DNA of 64,000 nt from Notospermus geniculatus. Its lineage: Eukaryota; Nemertea; Pilidiophora; Heteronemertea; Lineidae. The stretch spans positions 123,883 through 187,882 of the forward strand of contig NMRB01000130.1 in the NCBI GenBank assembly GCA_002633025.1, in the 5' to 3' direction. How positions within the stretch are numbered: the first letter of the stretch is position 1; each line of letters starts with the position of its first letter. Of the stretch, positions 1 through 10,860 are shown piece by piece. A model generated the notes under the pieces. The model saw only the letters and a program-made list of their open reading frames with translations. It searched no databases and was not told where the DNA came from. Both the position numbers and the translations under genes were made by a program.

Positions 1-390
1 CTAACGCTGCATCGCTCAGGGTGGACTGGACCAAGGCGAGAAGACTGGCGTAAATTTAGCGGGCTAGAGCAAGGCACAGAACCAAATTTGTGTCGGCCTC
101 TTCCGCTACTGTTTCAACGGTATGTGGTGCGTAAGACCGAACTTGCATGTCTCCGAACAAGACTGGCACCTGGGACTGATACCACTCCGAGCAGCGCAAT
201 ATCAGTTTGCAATGTCCCTAGGGGAATATCTCAGTCGAAGTAACGATCCCTTCGTCCTGGGACCTTCCGAAGAGATCAGGCGTCGACACTTTGGCACACA
301 GCCTGAGACGTACACTCTAGCCGAACACCAGTGTGAAGCACACGACCAACCAGACCCGATCGTATAGATCACGGCTTGTGGGTCTAGCCG
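1..390. other. Unassigned sequence
   Basis: No recognisable gene. An 81-codon frame at 122-367 (+) has no motif I know. At 311 there is TACACTCTAGCCG, which resembles the terminus of the element that begins 80 bases later and may be a stray end of the same family. Confidence 0.3.
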
Positions 391-659
391 TACACTCTTA
401 GCCGAAAAGGTTCTTTGGTGCCACACCAGGAGAACCCTCCGATTTAAGAACCCTCGGGTTGTTTAAGAACCCCTGGAGGCTCCAGATAGAACATTTCCCC
501 CAAAAGGGTTCTATCTGGAACCTTTATGGGTTCTTTGGCGACAGAAAGGTTCTATATGGAACCCTTTCGGGTTCTTTATAGAAGGTTCTATATAGAACCT
601 TGGGGTTCCTCTGGTGTGGCACAAAGAACCCCTAAAGAACCTTTTTGGCTAAGAGTGTA
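391..659 (+). mobile_element. Palindromic MITE, ACACTCTTAGCC family, copy 1
   Basis: This 269-bp element begins TACACTCTTAGCC and ends GGCTAAGAGTGTA, so it has inverted termini flanked by TA. The inside is full of short palindromes around GGTTCTATATAGAACC and GGGTTCTTT. It encodes nothing. A second copy lies at 16768-17035 in the opposite orientation and aligns over its whole length. The TA borders fit a Tc1/mariner-type mover, but the second copy lacks clear TA flanks, so the superfamily is open. Confidence 0.85.
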
Positions 660-1398
660 GTTGAACTGATGGACGCGCAGCTGCTTCAGAAATGACAAGA
701 GAAGTTTCCCAAGATTCCAGCAAGATGCCTGGACAGTCTATGATTGGGGAACCTTGGGTTAGAGACCGCTGCAGTCGTAATACCCTAGCCGCAAGAGCCA
801 CCGGCAAGTCAACCCTGTATGTACCCTCTGTAGGAAACCATAGCCCACGTAGGCTGCGAGTGGAGCCATTGGTCTGCGTAGGTACAAGACTCGCCGCGAT
901 GACGTTGAAGGACTTTATTCCACTAAGTGTACCAATGAGCAGGGACACTCTCGATCTCTTTCCGATGAGGGTGCTGTTGCGTTCGGTCATAGCTTCGATG
1001 GTAAATGGATGACGGTACGAAACGATCCCTTGGTATCTGCAAACAGAAAAACGGTCAAAAGGTGACCAACCTGTGACCTTGACAGAGAATAAGGTCAACA
1101 CTACCTAGTCGAGGTTTATACAGTCACCTCGAACGCCGTTGTTAGCTACCAACCTGGCCGCAACCCATCTGCGTTTTCAAGTAAGCGCAGTCCCGACCGC
1201 AGAGGCCACACTCGGCAACCAGCTAAGCAGTTTAGTCACGTGTTAAGGTGCACCAGCAAGTGACGTCCAGCAAACTGCCATCGTTGGCGTTGCAATGACC
1301 AGCAAGGGCCATCTCGCTCAGCGATAGCTCAGGCGTTGGCACTTGGAACACCGTCCGCCAATACAACTTCATGCCTCAGGCCATGTAGCCTTTGACAG
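660..1398. other. Unassigned sequence
   Basis: Two overlapping frames on opposite strands (692-1012 + and 649-1101 -) cover this stretch. Neither shows a domain, splice context or repeat identity that I recognise, and opposite-strand overlap of this kind is common by chance. Confidence 0.25.
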
Positions 1399-1450
1399 CA
1401 TCCTCCCACAGCAGGGGTTTTTACCTCGCTCCTCTTCATCCGCTCACACG
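1399..1450 (+). mobile_element. Left-end fragment of CATCCTCCC MITE
   Basis: The 52 bases starting CATCCTCCCACAGCAGGG match the first 52 bases of the longer element at 27494-27939 with about one mismatch. The match stops abruptly at 1450 and no right end is seen nearby, so this is a truncated copy. Confidence 0.7.
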
Positions 1451-1528
1451 AAGTCTTGTCTGCGGTGACGAAGGGAGCGAGCAGTAAGAACGCCTGATAT
1501 TCTCAGGATGTTTGACAGGGACGCAACA

Positions 1529-1625
1529 GGTGCCACACACAGGAATGTCCCCACCTTGCGACTAGACTCTAAAAACCGCCACCTGGCCCACATTTACCCA
1601 GGTTGCATGCCTTGGTGGCGTGGGA
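1529..1625 (+). repeat. Diverged repeat shared with 43647-43750
   Basis: The core CACCTTGCGAC and the flanking GGTGCC and CACAGG match the segment at 43647 on the same strand. Similarity continues weakly for about 100 bases and is visible in one translated frame in both copies (VPTLR, then LAH and PG). It may be an old coding repeat, but I recognise no family. Confidence 0.35.
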
Positions 1626-2643
1626 TCTTATGGGAACCGCAAAGCCGCCGAAGGAAAACGCCAGAGACGAGACCTGACAATGAATATCGAAATCTGACGA
1701 TGCCAGCGTGTGGCACACGATTCATCCTGGTTGTCGACTGGTCGAAGTAGCAACAACCAACCCAGCAGGGTCTTTAACCCCCTCTCTTGGACGAAGTCAT
1801 ACACGTTGCTGTTCAACAGTTTTACCTGAATTGTGCAAGCAGGGCTGTGGTCGGCAAAGAACTAAGGGCTCTTCTCTTTCCTTCGAATACATCGCGGGCG
1901 GAAAAATTGATTCGTCGGTACATCTGACGTTCTTCAATACTGATGTGATCTGCATCTCAGTGTGAAATTCTGACAGGTGACATTCCATACGGATGGCTCC
2001 CAAAAAAACCCGATTCACGGTCGTGGTAGGATCACACCCAACTTCATTAAACTATCGCCATCAAACTAACTTCTTTGAGTCACAACTCGGAAATTCCACA
2101 GACGTTCTTTCGTCAGTCAGCCTTTGTCACGAGCATCAAAACCAACATCAGCGGCGGAATTCAAATGCCTCTAATTTCGTTAATGCAGTCTTGATGTTTC
2201 CTACTTTGCCTTTATCCCTCAGCGGTCTGTTATTGCAGGACTCTTTTGATTGAAGCAGTTTTCTGCCGTTCCAATCTTGTTAATTGGTTACCTTCCGTGC
2301 AGCTGGGTGGCTCATTTTAACTCTAAGCGCTTGATGCACTCGCCAGGAAACCCTTTTATTACGCTAATGTTTTCGTATGATACGAAAGACTGTTTGGTTA
2401 CAGGGCGTCTTTGTTCGTTTCCGTCCACAAGAACGCATTCAGCTTACCATTCTGGTCTGTCTATCAGAATGTTCACTGTCTCGGGCCGGTGGTAACTTCA
2501 CATCTTTAACAATTGCTTTGCTTGTACTTCAGTTTGTTTAAAAAACGCAGGTCGCTGTAAGATCTCGGCATACCCATCAAAAATTCCGATCAGACGGCAG
2601 GCTCGGTCGTGTCGGCCGCAATAATACGATGGTGGTTACAAGA
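1626..2643. other. Unassigned sequence
   Basis: Short frames of 60-86 codons on both strands, none with a recognisable motif. No inverted repeat or tandem array was found here. Confidence 0.25.
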
Positions 2644-2841
2644 GCCCAGAGGGCTCATTTATTCTTCAGTCTTCAAGCTTGAACCACACGGACTTCAATC
2701 TTCAAACTTGAACTCCCAGACTTCGACCTTCAGGCTTGAAATTCGACTTCAATCTTCAGTCTTTGAAGTTTGGGAGTAGTTCAAGCTTGAAGACGACAGT
2801 CCATGTGGTTCAAGCTTGAAGACTGAATGAGGCTTCTGGGA
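2644..2841. mobile_element. Foldback element with CTTCAAGCTTGAA cores
   Basis: The left arm contains CAGTCTTCAAGCTTGAACC and the right arm its reverse complement about 120 bases later, with flanking GCCCAGAGGGCTCATT and its imperfect complement. The loop repeats short CTTCAATCTTCA and CTTGAA blocks. It is non-coding. No target duplication was identified, so it may be a transposon remnant or a locally generated palindrome. Confidence 0.65.
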
Positions 2842-3778
2842 TTTCGTTGGTGGATAGAAGAGCAGTTCTCTTCTTCTCTTCAGCAACGTGCTGAAAACTT
2901 GCCATTCCATGTGAGGCATGCCCAACGCTACGAAAGTTGATGATTACGTTCCCCTACAGGCAGAGAAGCTTCGATCTCATTTTGATACGAGCTGGAGCGA
3001 GGCTGGCTGTCATGACGATTTCTGAAACCTCCAACTAGTCATCCACTGTGTCCACCGAAGTACATGTACCCCATGGCGTAACCATCTGGCATGTAATCAA
3101 GACATCATGATCCCATCTTATTCCCAACTGCTTTCTACGGCACTTGGAAATTTCTAGATTTGTTTCTATCTTTCTATCTTAACTGCCGAGGTTTCTATCA
3201 GCCGTCATAACCTTTTCAATATTTCAACTATCTCCAGTCGTATTAATCGATGCAGACACAGACGCGAACAAATCAACAACAGAGCTAATTTCCTTTACCA
3301 CCACAGGAAAAAAATCCGACGGGCTGCCAACCACGCCTCGGTAGAACTTCTACCAAATCACGTATTCACAGTACCAGAATGCTAGTACCTACTTTGCATT
3401 GAAAAGGGCTCTGTAGGGTGGTTTGAAGTGACTACGGAGCAGCATACTTCTATTTCGATGGGTCAAGAAGCTCCCGTTCCACATCTCAACTCAGACATCT
3501 GCAACATTCCCATCTCGCAGACGTGTTTATAACTTGAGGGAGCATCGAATAGACGATGGAAAACCAGCGGGGAAAATTGCTTTGAAACTTTTTCCTCATG
3601 TACCCCTAGGTCACAGTCGCTCAGTGACATAATTTTGGTCCAAGCTGGTTCGTGATTAAACCTCGGGGAGGGGGAGGGGGTGCATTCAAGATCCCAAAAG
3701 GTGGACTTACTCCTGAACTAATTGTTCGATGTTTCTCAAACTTCTCATCCAAGATTTTCTTGATGTTATTTTGTAGAA
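2842..3778. other. Unassigned sequence with a G-rich run
   Basis: No gene or transposon end was recognised. At about 3664-3681 there are three G runs separated by single A bases, a weak G-quadruplex candidate. Confidence 0.25.
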
Positions 3779-3855
3779 GTTCAAAAGATGCTCAGGAATG
3801 TTGTTCAAATTAAATTGAATGTTGAATGTTGTTCAAATGTTGCCAATGTATACAC
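3779..3855 (+). mobile_element. AACATT palindromic MITE, 3' fragment
   Basis: The segment carries CTCAGGAATGTTGTTCAAAT and ends near TGTTGCCAATGTATACAC, matching the 3' part of the family seen whole at 16046-16237 and 38373-38547. The 5' half is absent. Confidence 0.6.
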
Positions 3856-4302
3856 AGCTATATTCTGACATATTCGGACATCGGCGGTGGGCAAAACAGG
3901 GAATTACCTACATGTACCACCAAGCTGTTGTAATTCGAGAACAAATGAACCTAAAAAGGTCCAGCAATCACCCTTGACCCTAAATGATTCTTCACCCACA
4001 TGAAAACCAGATGATGTAGGTGAACACAAATTCCTTCTCCCTGCTGCTTCCAGAATGTCATCGAGCTATGAAAAGCAAAATCCCATTACTTGTTTCTGTA
4101 CTTACAACTGGCGGATTCTGACGAAGTTGCTGGCATGAAATTAATTGAAATGCCCTGGAATTAAATGCTGGGTCGAAGGATGACAGCTCTTGTCTTGGGA
4201 GGAATTATCTGCAGAATGTGGGATGTTCGTCTCAGTGATTCTCAAGCACTTTGTAGATTAGACAGCTTGTTGGTGTTAAGATTTATATTCTCGTATAGTA
4301 AG
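3856..4302. other. Unassigned sequence
   Basis: Nothing recognised apart from a TACATGTA palindrome near 3911. The open frame starting at 4165 runs into the SINE and is discounted. Confidence 0.2.
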
Positions 4303-4480
4303 GAGCAGGTGGTCCAGTGGCTCGGGTCTCTTGCTAGCGGCCGTGAGGTCCCGATTCCAACCGTCGGCGTGAGACTCTGGGCAGGTCTCTTTGCCTACAT
4401 TGCCTCAGTCCACCCAGGTCTACATGTAGATGGATACTGGTCAGAAATGGTCAAGGTTGGGCCCAGAATGAGCAACTCCT
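4303..4480 (+). mobile_element. tRNA-derived SINE
   Basis: TGGTCCAGTGG at 4309-4319 fits the pol III A box (TRGYNNARNGG), and a degenerate B box lies about 40 bases on (near GATTCCAACC). Next come CCGTCGGCGTGAGACTCTG and a CCACCCAGGT block, both shared with the reverse-strand copy at 45540-45725. A 117-codon frame crosses the element; its GSLASG and TVGVRL peptides recur in that copy because the DNA is homologous, so it is not a gene. The 3' end is not well defined. Confidence 0.65.
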
Positions 4481-4551
4481 TCATTCTACTGAAAGGTTTT
4501 ACGATAGACCGGGATTAAAGTGTTGGCTAATGGGGACCCTAGCCCACTGCC

Positions 4552-5064
4552 TCAATAGGTGTCACTGGTGGTTAAAAGTGTTGAAATGAAATTGACATCC
4601 CGTTCATAATCTATTTCCCACACAGAAGGCGTCCATTGTATATGGGACCTGGTTTCGGTGTGCTGCCCTCTATCGTAGCTAGGATCCCCATTCCACTCTT
4701 GTTGATGTCGGCGAATAATGAGAGTACAAACACATTCTTGTTTGGCAAAGGTGTTTGTTGGAAAGTTTGGACGTTCGTAGCAGCCATACACGGACATCCT
4801 ATCATGAGTGCAGTACCCGGGCTGCAGTAATGCATTTAGAAACGAATAGTCGTTGACGCTGCACTCGACAATTCTGTCAGATTTTTTTACACCAAGTAAA
4901 ACGAAGGTCTTCAGTTGGACAAGACTACGTGTAGTATCATTTGGCCTCTGACGTCTACACGACATTTGCCTCCAATTCTTCTTGACGTATGACCCAATAT
5001 CAGCAAGATAATTGGGTTGCTGACTCCGTATTGCAGGCCTTATTATCAAGATGTACATGTTCAT
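4552..5064 (-). CDS. Open frame of 170 codons, probably not a gene
   Basis: This reverse-strand frame has 170 codons starting with Met. No domain, signal peptide or membrane segment is evident, and another reverse frame of 74 codons lies inside it. In 64 kb of this base composition one or two random stop-free stretches of this length are expected in six frames. I see no splice sites or repeat identity that would support coding. It is listed only because it is the longest frame in the first 40 kb. Confidence 0.1.
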   Translation of the reverse strand: MNMYILIIRPAIRSQQPNYLADIGSYVKKNWRQMSCRRQRPNDTTRSLVQLKTFVLLGVKKSDRIVECSVNDYSFLNALLQPGYCTHDRMSVYGCYERPNFPTNTFAKQECVCTLIIRRHQQEWNGDPSYDRGQHTETRSHIQWTPSVWEIDYERDVNFISTLLTTSDTY

Positions 5065-5691
5065 GTACGTACGTGTCTTCTAATCCGTCTGCAAGAAGAT
5101 ATAACGCCTTGCTAATCAACTTATGATACCAGTTTAGACACGTCTGCTGAGACTTCCATAAATTGGGGGACATTCAGCGTCCTTCTTGCAGACCAATTGA
5201 TCAGTCGCTATGTTACTGTTGTCAGTGTAACCATGTATTGATGTGGTAACCCCACTGCGTGGCGACTTGTGATTGCCAGATCATATCTCTTGCTTTCCTA
5301 ACAGTGAGGATTGATGGAACATTAATTGTACATATACGCATTGGGTTCGGTGTCAAGACAAGTATGGCCACGAGTTAAACATGTTACTATGTGTTCGAAG
5401 ACTCTTTTACGTGAACAACAATGGATGTGTGTGTCAGTTCGGTGGTGTGCCAAATGGAACAGCCGTAGTCACGAATAGCCTATACGGAGGCTAGGGTCGC
5501 CTAATCTTTCGGTTTAGAACTGCTCTATGTTGTTTGACAGCTGTGTAAGGCTGCTGTTGGCCTACATAAAATGAACTACTCACTTTTAATTTTTCACTCC
5601 TCATTTCCCATTCAAAGTCAAAATCAGAAATGAACGCTTATGTGAACAATTAATGGAGAATGCAATGTTCATTCTTCATGTTACGGGTGAT
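5065..5691. other. Unassigned sequence
   Basis: No coding or repeat signal recognised up to the TA border of the next element. Confidence 0.2.
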
Positions 5692-6083
5692 TAGGGAGGT
5701 TTCGCAAATCTGACGAAACACGTAGTACGAAATACGAAATTCAATATTTCATTTCCAGGACCTAATGTATTTCTGAAGATGGTTGGTAGGCTACCACAAA
5801 TGTCCCTTTTAGCATGTCATGTAAGACCGAAAGAGTTATGGTGCGTCTTGAATTTATAAATTTCTACTTCGTATCTACGAGGTGGAAACGAAAGATAAAT
5901 TTCAAAGTTTAATATACACCGTAGCTAACTCTATCGGCTTAACGTAATATACGCTAAAAGACGCTCTTGCAGCAGGCGATATTTGTGGTACCAACCATCT
6001 CCTGAAATACATAATGTCACGGAAATGAAGTCCAATTTCGTATTTCGTACTTCGTGTTTCGTCAGATTTGCGAAACCTCCCTA
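5692..6083. mobile_element. TA-flanked inverted-repeat element, GGGAGGTTTCGC termini
   Basis: Left terminus TAGGGAGGTTTCGCAAATC, right terminus its complement GATTTGCGAAACCTCCCTA. The arms pair for about 150 bases (for example GATGGTTGGTA near 5779 against TACCAACCATC near 5990), leaving a short loop. TA borders both ends, as in Tc1/mariner/IS630-type insertions. The only frame, at 5902-6135 (-), crosses the border and is not a gene. A second element with the same first ten bases is at 23849-24012. Confidence 0.85.
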
Positions 6084-7098
6084 TTCGTGGCAAATCACAG
6101 TCGACGAGTGAAAAAAATGGGCTCCGATATAACACCAGCCTAATAGAACATGGTAAATTATGTTACACCCCAAAAATAGCATGTAAGGAGACGGCTCATG
6201 TGAATGCCAAATGTAATACATGTACATTGTTTTAGCTACAAAAGGATAACATGTCCAAACGGTTTGTTTTTTATTCTGCTTTCTGCATTGACCAGCTACA
6301 CCTTCATACTTCTTCCTTTGGTAAAGAGGACCCTTCCTATAATCTGCTCGTCCATACTATTCGACGAGTACGATATTGTACACCTCCCATTACACAGCCC
6401 AACGCCGCATTGAAAATCCATTACCGTTCGTGCTAGCTAGAATAAATTCTTTGATTCTAGACAGATACTAAATTTTCAAATTGAAAGCAATTTCGTATAA
6501 ATAGACCATTCATTGGTAAATCGGGTATCCGTCCCAAAAGATGCCAACAGGGTGGCAAACTAATGATCTCGCAAAGGCTAAATGGGCCTGAGAAATCTTC
6601 ATCAAATTCCCTATGGACCCATTCCACAGTTGCGGTGGAAATACCATTTATATTATAGCCGATTATATTCTATAGAAACGCAAACCCCGGGTCGATCGTC
6701 TCCGCACCAGATGAATTTGCAAAGTACGAATAAATCCCTTAAACATGTTATAAGTACGAGTGGGAAACTAATGGCGTTTTTCTATTCGCTAGGTATTTCG
6801 AATCTGTGGAGTCGTCTGTCCATTCATTTTGGTATGAACATACGCTAGAGACATATACCTGTCACTTCCAGCCAGCCAAATATCCATTACGCTAAAACCC
6901 AGTAAGTCTTTCTCTGATATGCAGTAGATTCCTTAACTCAACGTCTGAGCCACGGTCGGAGGTCTTGGCTCATCACGTTCCAGAGGTGAGGTGAGGCTCA
7001 AAGTGTCGGCGAAAACCGACTGAGTTTGCGGTCAAACTATAAGGAAGGTTTCCAGCGACACTGTCTGCGCTGTCATCACGGTTAGCTCTGAAGGGGGT
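6084..7098. other. Unassigned sequence
   Basis: Overlapping short frames at 6204-6436 and 6582-6848 show no known motif. No inverted repeat or SINE found. Confidence 0.2.
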
Positions 7099-7461
7099 TA
7101 CAGGTCGACATTGCGTCTTGAAGCAACTCGACGGATCCGTCGCAGATCAGAAAACCACCACGCACAGGTCGACATTTCAGCGATTGAGAGGAACTCGGAG
7201 CAACTGGCAGTTACCTCGAACAGCACACTCATGTCGACAGCGCGTCTTCCATGCCCTCGGTCCACTCCAACAACGAGTCGCCGAAAAGTAGAACATGGGC
7301 AACTCGAAGCAACTCGCGGCAATTAGCGGATCCGACAGTTGCTCGGAGACGCAAGCGCGCTCAGGTCGACAAAACCGGCAACTGATCAGTCACTCTGAGT
7401 TGCTTCCATCGCCGGAAAGCTAGTCGCCGCGAGTTGCTTCAAGACGCAATGTCGACCTGTA
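7099..7461. mobile_element. TA-flanked element with CAGGTCGACA / GCAACTCG motif repeats
   Basis: Termini are TACAGGTCGACATTGCG and its complement CGCAATGTCGACCTGTA, with TA on both sides and 35-bp inverted ends. Inside, GTCGACA-type blocks (7168, 7232, 7364) alternate with GCAACT or AGTTGC blocks. It has no coding capacity: opposite-strand frames exist only because the motifs avoid stops. Its plan is shared with 7628-8099 and 60914-61334. The transposase family is unknown. Confidence 0.8.
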
Positions 7462-7574
7462 AGCACCTTAACGGTATGCAAATCCTCCCACAAATCCTTT
7501 GTCAGCCTGATAGTGAACAATAGGTTACCCGCAAATGGACAATAACTCACAGAGTCCTAAAGTTACGGGGGCTT

Positions 7575-7627
7575 TTTGAATAAGGTCCCTAGTGCCCAGT
7601 ACCTTGTAGTACGTTTGCAAAGGCAAG
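7575..7627 (+). mobile_element. SINE, left part (split by insertion)
   Basis: GTACCTTGT followed by TTTGCAA and GGCAAG matches the SINE at 45150-45415 (GTACCTTGTG, TTTTGCAAGGGCAAG). The remainder resumes at 8100 after the 472-bp inserted element. Confidence 0.65.
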
Positions 7628-8099
7628 TAAAGCCTACCGCACACCGACCATCGACTGGAAGCAACTGGACGCCACAGTCCCTATCGATGTGAGCGGAACG
7701 CGCACATCGATTACAACTGGTCATTGCGGCAACAAGTGGCACAATCCAGTCTTCAATCTGAAGCGCGCACATCGAAGAGGCAATATACGGAAATTGTCGA
7801 TGTCTTCCGAGCGGACCACATGACTAGGTGTGCTCCACAAACAAAGGAAACTCATTGCCAGACCGCGCACATCGACAGCGACTGAAGATGACAAGACGCA
7901 ACGGTCGGCAACGAGTAGAACATGAGCAATTGGCTGGAACTAGCGGCAACGGTCGGCAATAGCATTGCCGGGGCGCGCACATCGACCTGTTTGAGCATCT
8001 GATCAGTTGCTGCTGTTTCCAGGCAGTCGCCCACCGTTGCCGGAAACGCCATTGCCAGTAGTTGCTTCCAGTCGCAAGGTTGATGTGCGCTAGGCTTTA
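7628..8099. mobile_element. TA-flanked element with GCGCACATCGA / GCAACTGG motif repeats
   Basis: Left end TAAAGCCTACCGCACA, right end TGTGCGCTAGGCTTTA, both bordered by TA. GCGCACATCGA recurs near 7698, 7760, 7865 and 7974, interleaved with GCAAC(T/G)GG and CAACGGTCGGCAA blocks. The 122-codon frame at 7852-8220 (-) is a by-product of these repeats. The element sits inside a SINE, so it is younger than that SINE copy. Confidence 0.82.
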
Positions 8100-8168
8100 G
8101 ACCCCACGCAAGTGAGGTGTGTGAGCAGATCGAGATGGCCTCTTCTATATTTACCAGGGCCAATAATG
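8100..8168 (+). mobile_element. SINE, right part (split by insertion)
   Basis: GACCCCACGCAAGTGAG and TTTACCAGGGCCAATAATG match the downstream half of the SINE at 45150-45415 (GACCCCATCCAAGTGAG and CTTACCAGGGCCAATAATA). Together with 7575-7627 it restores a co-linear SINE. Confidence 0.65.
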
Positions 8169-8220
8169 CTTTGGTTTCTACCGTGGTGAAAAAACACCAA
8201 TGCAAGACTGTTCGTCGCAC

Positions 8221-9540
8221 GATCGCTCATTGAATTGTGTCATTTTCAGTCTCCACCGGAAGGTGCGAACGTATGTGATACGATGCCTTTATTATTGAAT
8301 CAAACATTTGAATAAGGACAAAGACTTCGCATTAGGCGGCTTGACAATTTTGTTACGGGTTCGCTGCAGGGAGTGGTATATGATTCCAAGACTTGAAAAT
8401 CTATTAGCTATTTCTTGATATAATGAACTCGCGTCTTTGTCTCCGCCAACATCCATCATTAAATGAATATGGGTCTGTAGGGGGCGAGCGAGACTCCTTT
8501 TTTTCTCCCCATGTGGTTTTCAGTGTTCGCTCAAAGCAAGGAGTCAGTTGACTGTTGTACAAAGAATTATGTTAATCTGGAGATAGTTCAGCTGTTTTAG
8601 TCCCTTTGAAAAATAGTTCTATGAGGCATCAAACTTGCTAGCCGAAGTATTAGTTTAATTTCAGAAAAATACAACTGTTTGAAAAAATTAACGAACCTAT
8701 GGGCGCTATTTTCTGTCAAAGGGGGATGTACAGAGCGGGATATATCCGCAGAGGGATATACGCAGTGGGAGCAACGAAGAGGGATCACTGTAGAGGCGTA
8801 TCCGCAGTGGGAGCAACGAAGAGGGATCTCTGCAGCGTGATATCCGCAGTGGGAGCAACGAAGAGGGATATCTGCAGAGATCGCTCATTGAATTGTGTCA
8901 TTTTCAGTCTCCACCGGAAGGTGCGAACGTATGTGATACGATGCCTTTATTATTGAATCAAACATTTGAATACGGACAAAGACTTCGCATTAGGCGGCTT
9001 GACAATTTTGTTACGGGTTCGCTGCAGGGAGTGGTATATGATTCCAAGACTTGAAAATCTATTAGCTATTTCTTGATATAATGAACTCTCGTCTTTGTCT
9101 CCGCCAACATCCATCATTAAATGAATATGGGTCTGTAGGGGGCGAGCGACACTTCTTTTTTTCTCCCCATGTGATTTTCAGTGTTCGCTCAAAGCAAGGA
9201 GTCAGTTGACTGTTGTACAAAGAATTATGTTAATCTGGAGATAGTTCAGCTGTTTTAGTCCCTTTGGAAAAGAGTTCGACTCGGTCAGTCTATGAGGCAT
9301 CAAGCTTGCTAGCCGAAGTATTAGTTTAATTTCAGAAAAATACAACTGTTTGAAAAAATTAACGAACCTATGGGCGCTATTTTCTGTCAAAGGGGGATGT
9401 ACGTACAGAGCGGGATATATCCGCAGAGGGATATACGCAGTGGGAGCAAGGAAGAGGGATCTCTGCAGAGGCGTATCCGCAGTGGGAGCAACGAAGAGGG
9501 ATCTCTGCAGCGTGATATCCGCAGTGGGAGCAACGAAGAG
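8221..9540 (+). repeat. 658-bp tandem duplication
   Basis: The sequence from GATCGCTCATTGAATTG at 8221 repeats from 8879. The copies are nearly identical; the second has a short insertion near 9269-9290 and carries the longer minisatellite. Each unit ends in the 42-bp minisatellite, so the duplication junction lies within or beside that array. The high identity implies a recent event or a locus variable between individuals. Confidence 0.9.
8740..8880 (+). repeat. 42-bp minisatellite, first array
   Basis: About three units of GTGGGAGCAACGAAGAGGGA followed by TCTCTGCAGAGG and a TATCCGCA tail. The 42-bp length is a multiple of three and the unit lacks a stop in one frame, giving a 14-residue peptide repeat (AVGATKRDLCRG). 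I read this as a satellite, not a protein gene, since neighbouring sequence shows no gene structure. Confidence 0.85.
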
Positions 9541-9660
9541 GGATATCTGCAGAGGGATATCAGCAGTGGGAGCTACGGCGAGGGATCTTGCAGAGGGATA
9601 TCCGCAGTGGGAGCAACGAAGAGGGATCCCTGCAGAGGGACAACCGAAGTGGGTAGCCAT
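9400..9660 (+). repeat. 42-bp minisatellite, second array
   Basis: About six units of the array seen at 8740-8880, with more sequence variation and one shortened unit near 9590. Frames of 124 and 102 codons (+) and 152 codons (-) cross it because the unit is stop-free in several frames. The array ends about 12 bases before the single N at 9673. Confidence 0.85.
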
Positions 9661-9673
9661 TCACCTGGGGATN

Positions 9674-10361
9674 CCTGAACTAATGACTGGATCCTCTCCA
9701 CATTTTTATCATGGGTGTATCTAATAAGGATACATAACATATATAACGGGTTTTTGATTTGACCTTCTTTTCAAGGTCACAGAGGTCAAAGTTCTACAAA
9801 AGTAACGAACCTGCCACAATTCTTCATTATTTCACCGAGCGTCTTCATATCTTGCAGAAACATGTATTAGAGGGTTACCTTCAGAAATACCGAGTTTCAG
9901 CCCGATCGGACTTCCAATATGGCCGCCAGGTGGCGTAACCTGAAAATCATCCAAGTGATATTTAATTCAGGAACGGCTTAACTCAGAGTGCTCACACTTG
10001 ATATTTACCTCTCTCTAGGTGACCTTTACAAGCACATCAAATTTCGGCCTGATTAAACTTCCAATATGGCCGCCAGGTGGCGTAACCCGAAAATCATCGA
10101 CTGTGCTATAACTCAGGAACGACTTGACCCAGAGCCCTCAAATGTTCAATGTGACTCCCTCTAGATGACCTTTATGTACATGTTAACTTTTGGCCCAATC
10201 AGACATCCAATATGGCCGCCAGGTGGCATAACCCAACATTGCAGTCCTGCAACTTGGGAATAACTTGACCCAGATTGCTCATAACTGACATGTACCTCTC
10301 TCTCTGTCATTACACTATTATGTCCAAACGGGTGAGCACATGGTCCATGGACCATTTCATT
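9674..10361 (+). repeat. GCTCACC repeat, copy 1 (5' end lost at gap)
   Basis: The copy begins right after the N at 9673, inside the sequence corresponding to 11180 of copy 2, and ends in the family terminus GGTGAGCACATGGTCCATGG. It holds three monomers of about 146 bp, each with CCGCCAGGTGGC (9923, 10070, 10216), plus one TCAAGGTCACAGAGGTCA block at 9771-9788. It is non-coding. The 5' half is missing from the assembly or was lost. Confidence 0.85.
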
Positions 10362-10860
10362 GTCGAAAACTTCGAGTCTTCGTTTGGCAAGCAATGGTAG
10401 ATAACAAAAAAGTCTGTCCACCATTCAAAATCCCTTTCGTCAAAACCTGTAGCTCCTGGACATTCTCTCTCGGGACACCTTTTCCTGTGACACCGCTAGC
10501 ATCTTCATCCCTGTCTTCTTCGGCCTCTTTATGTTCCATCACTGACCTTTGATTCTCTTTGCAAACCAACGCCAGTAGAGATCTATGATAAATCCGCCAA
10601 GCATTAATCTAGCCAAACCAAAGTCCTTTGAGCCAGGTCTCTGTCTCAACGACAATGAATAAGAATCATATTGCTAAGTGGATGCTTAATGAACAGTTGT
10701 AATAACTGGAATCTGTTTGATGTCATCTGATGAAGGATCAATTCCATTCTTTTAGGATCACATTCCCATAAAATGAACGATTGATTGTAACATCATTACA
10801 AATGGTTGCTTGCTTGTTCAGCTGCATGTTTTGTCATCTGTGAGGGTATTCGTGTGACTG

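Noticed and set aside
4552-5064. 170-codon gene
   Set aside because: One or two stop-free stretches of this size are expected by chance in 64 kb over six frames, and no motif or splice signal supports it; kept only as a low-confidence entry.
8699-9724. A repeat protein with 14-residue units
   Set aside because: The units come from a 42-bp minisatellite that is open in several frames on both strands; no start, splice or domain context.
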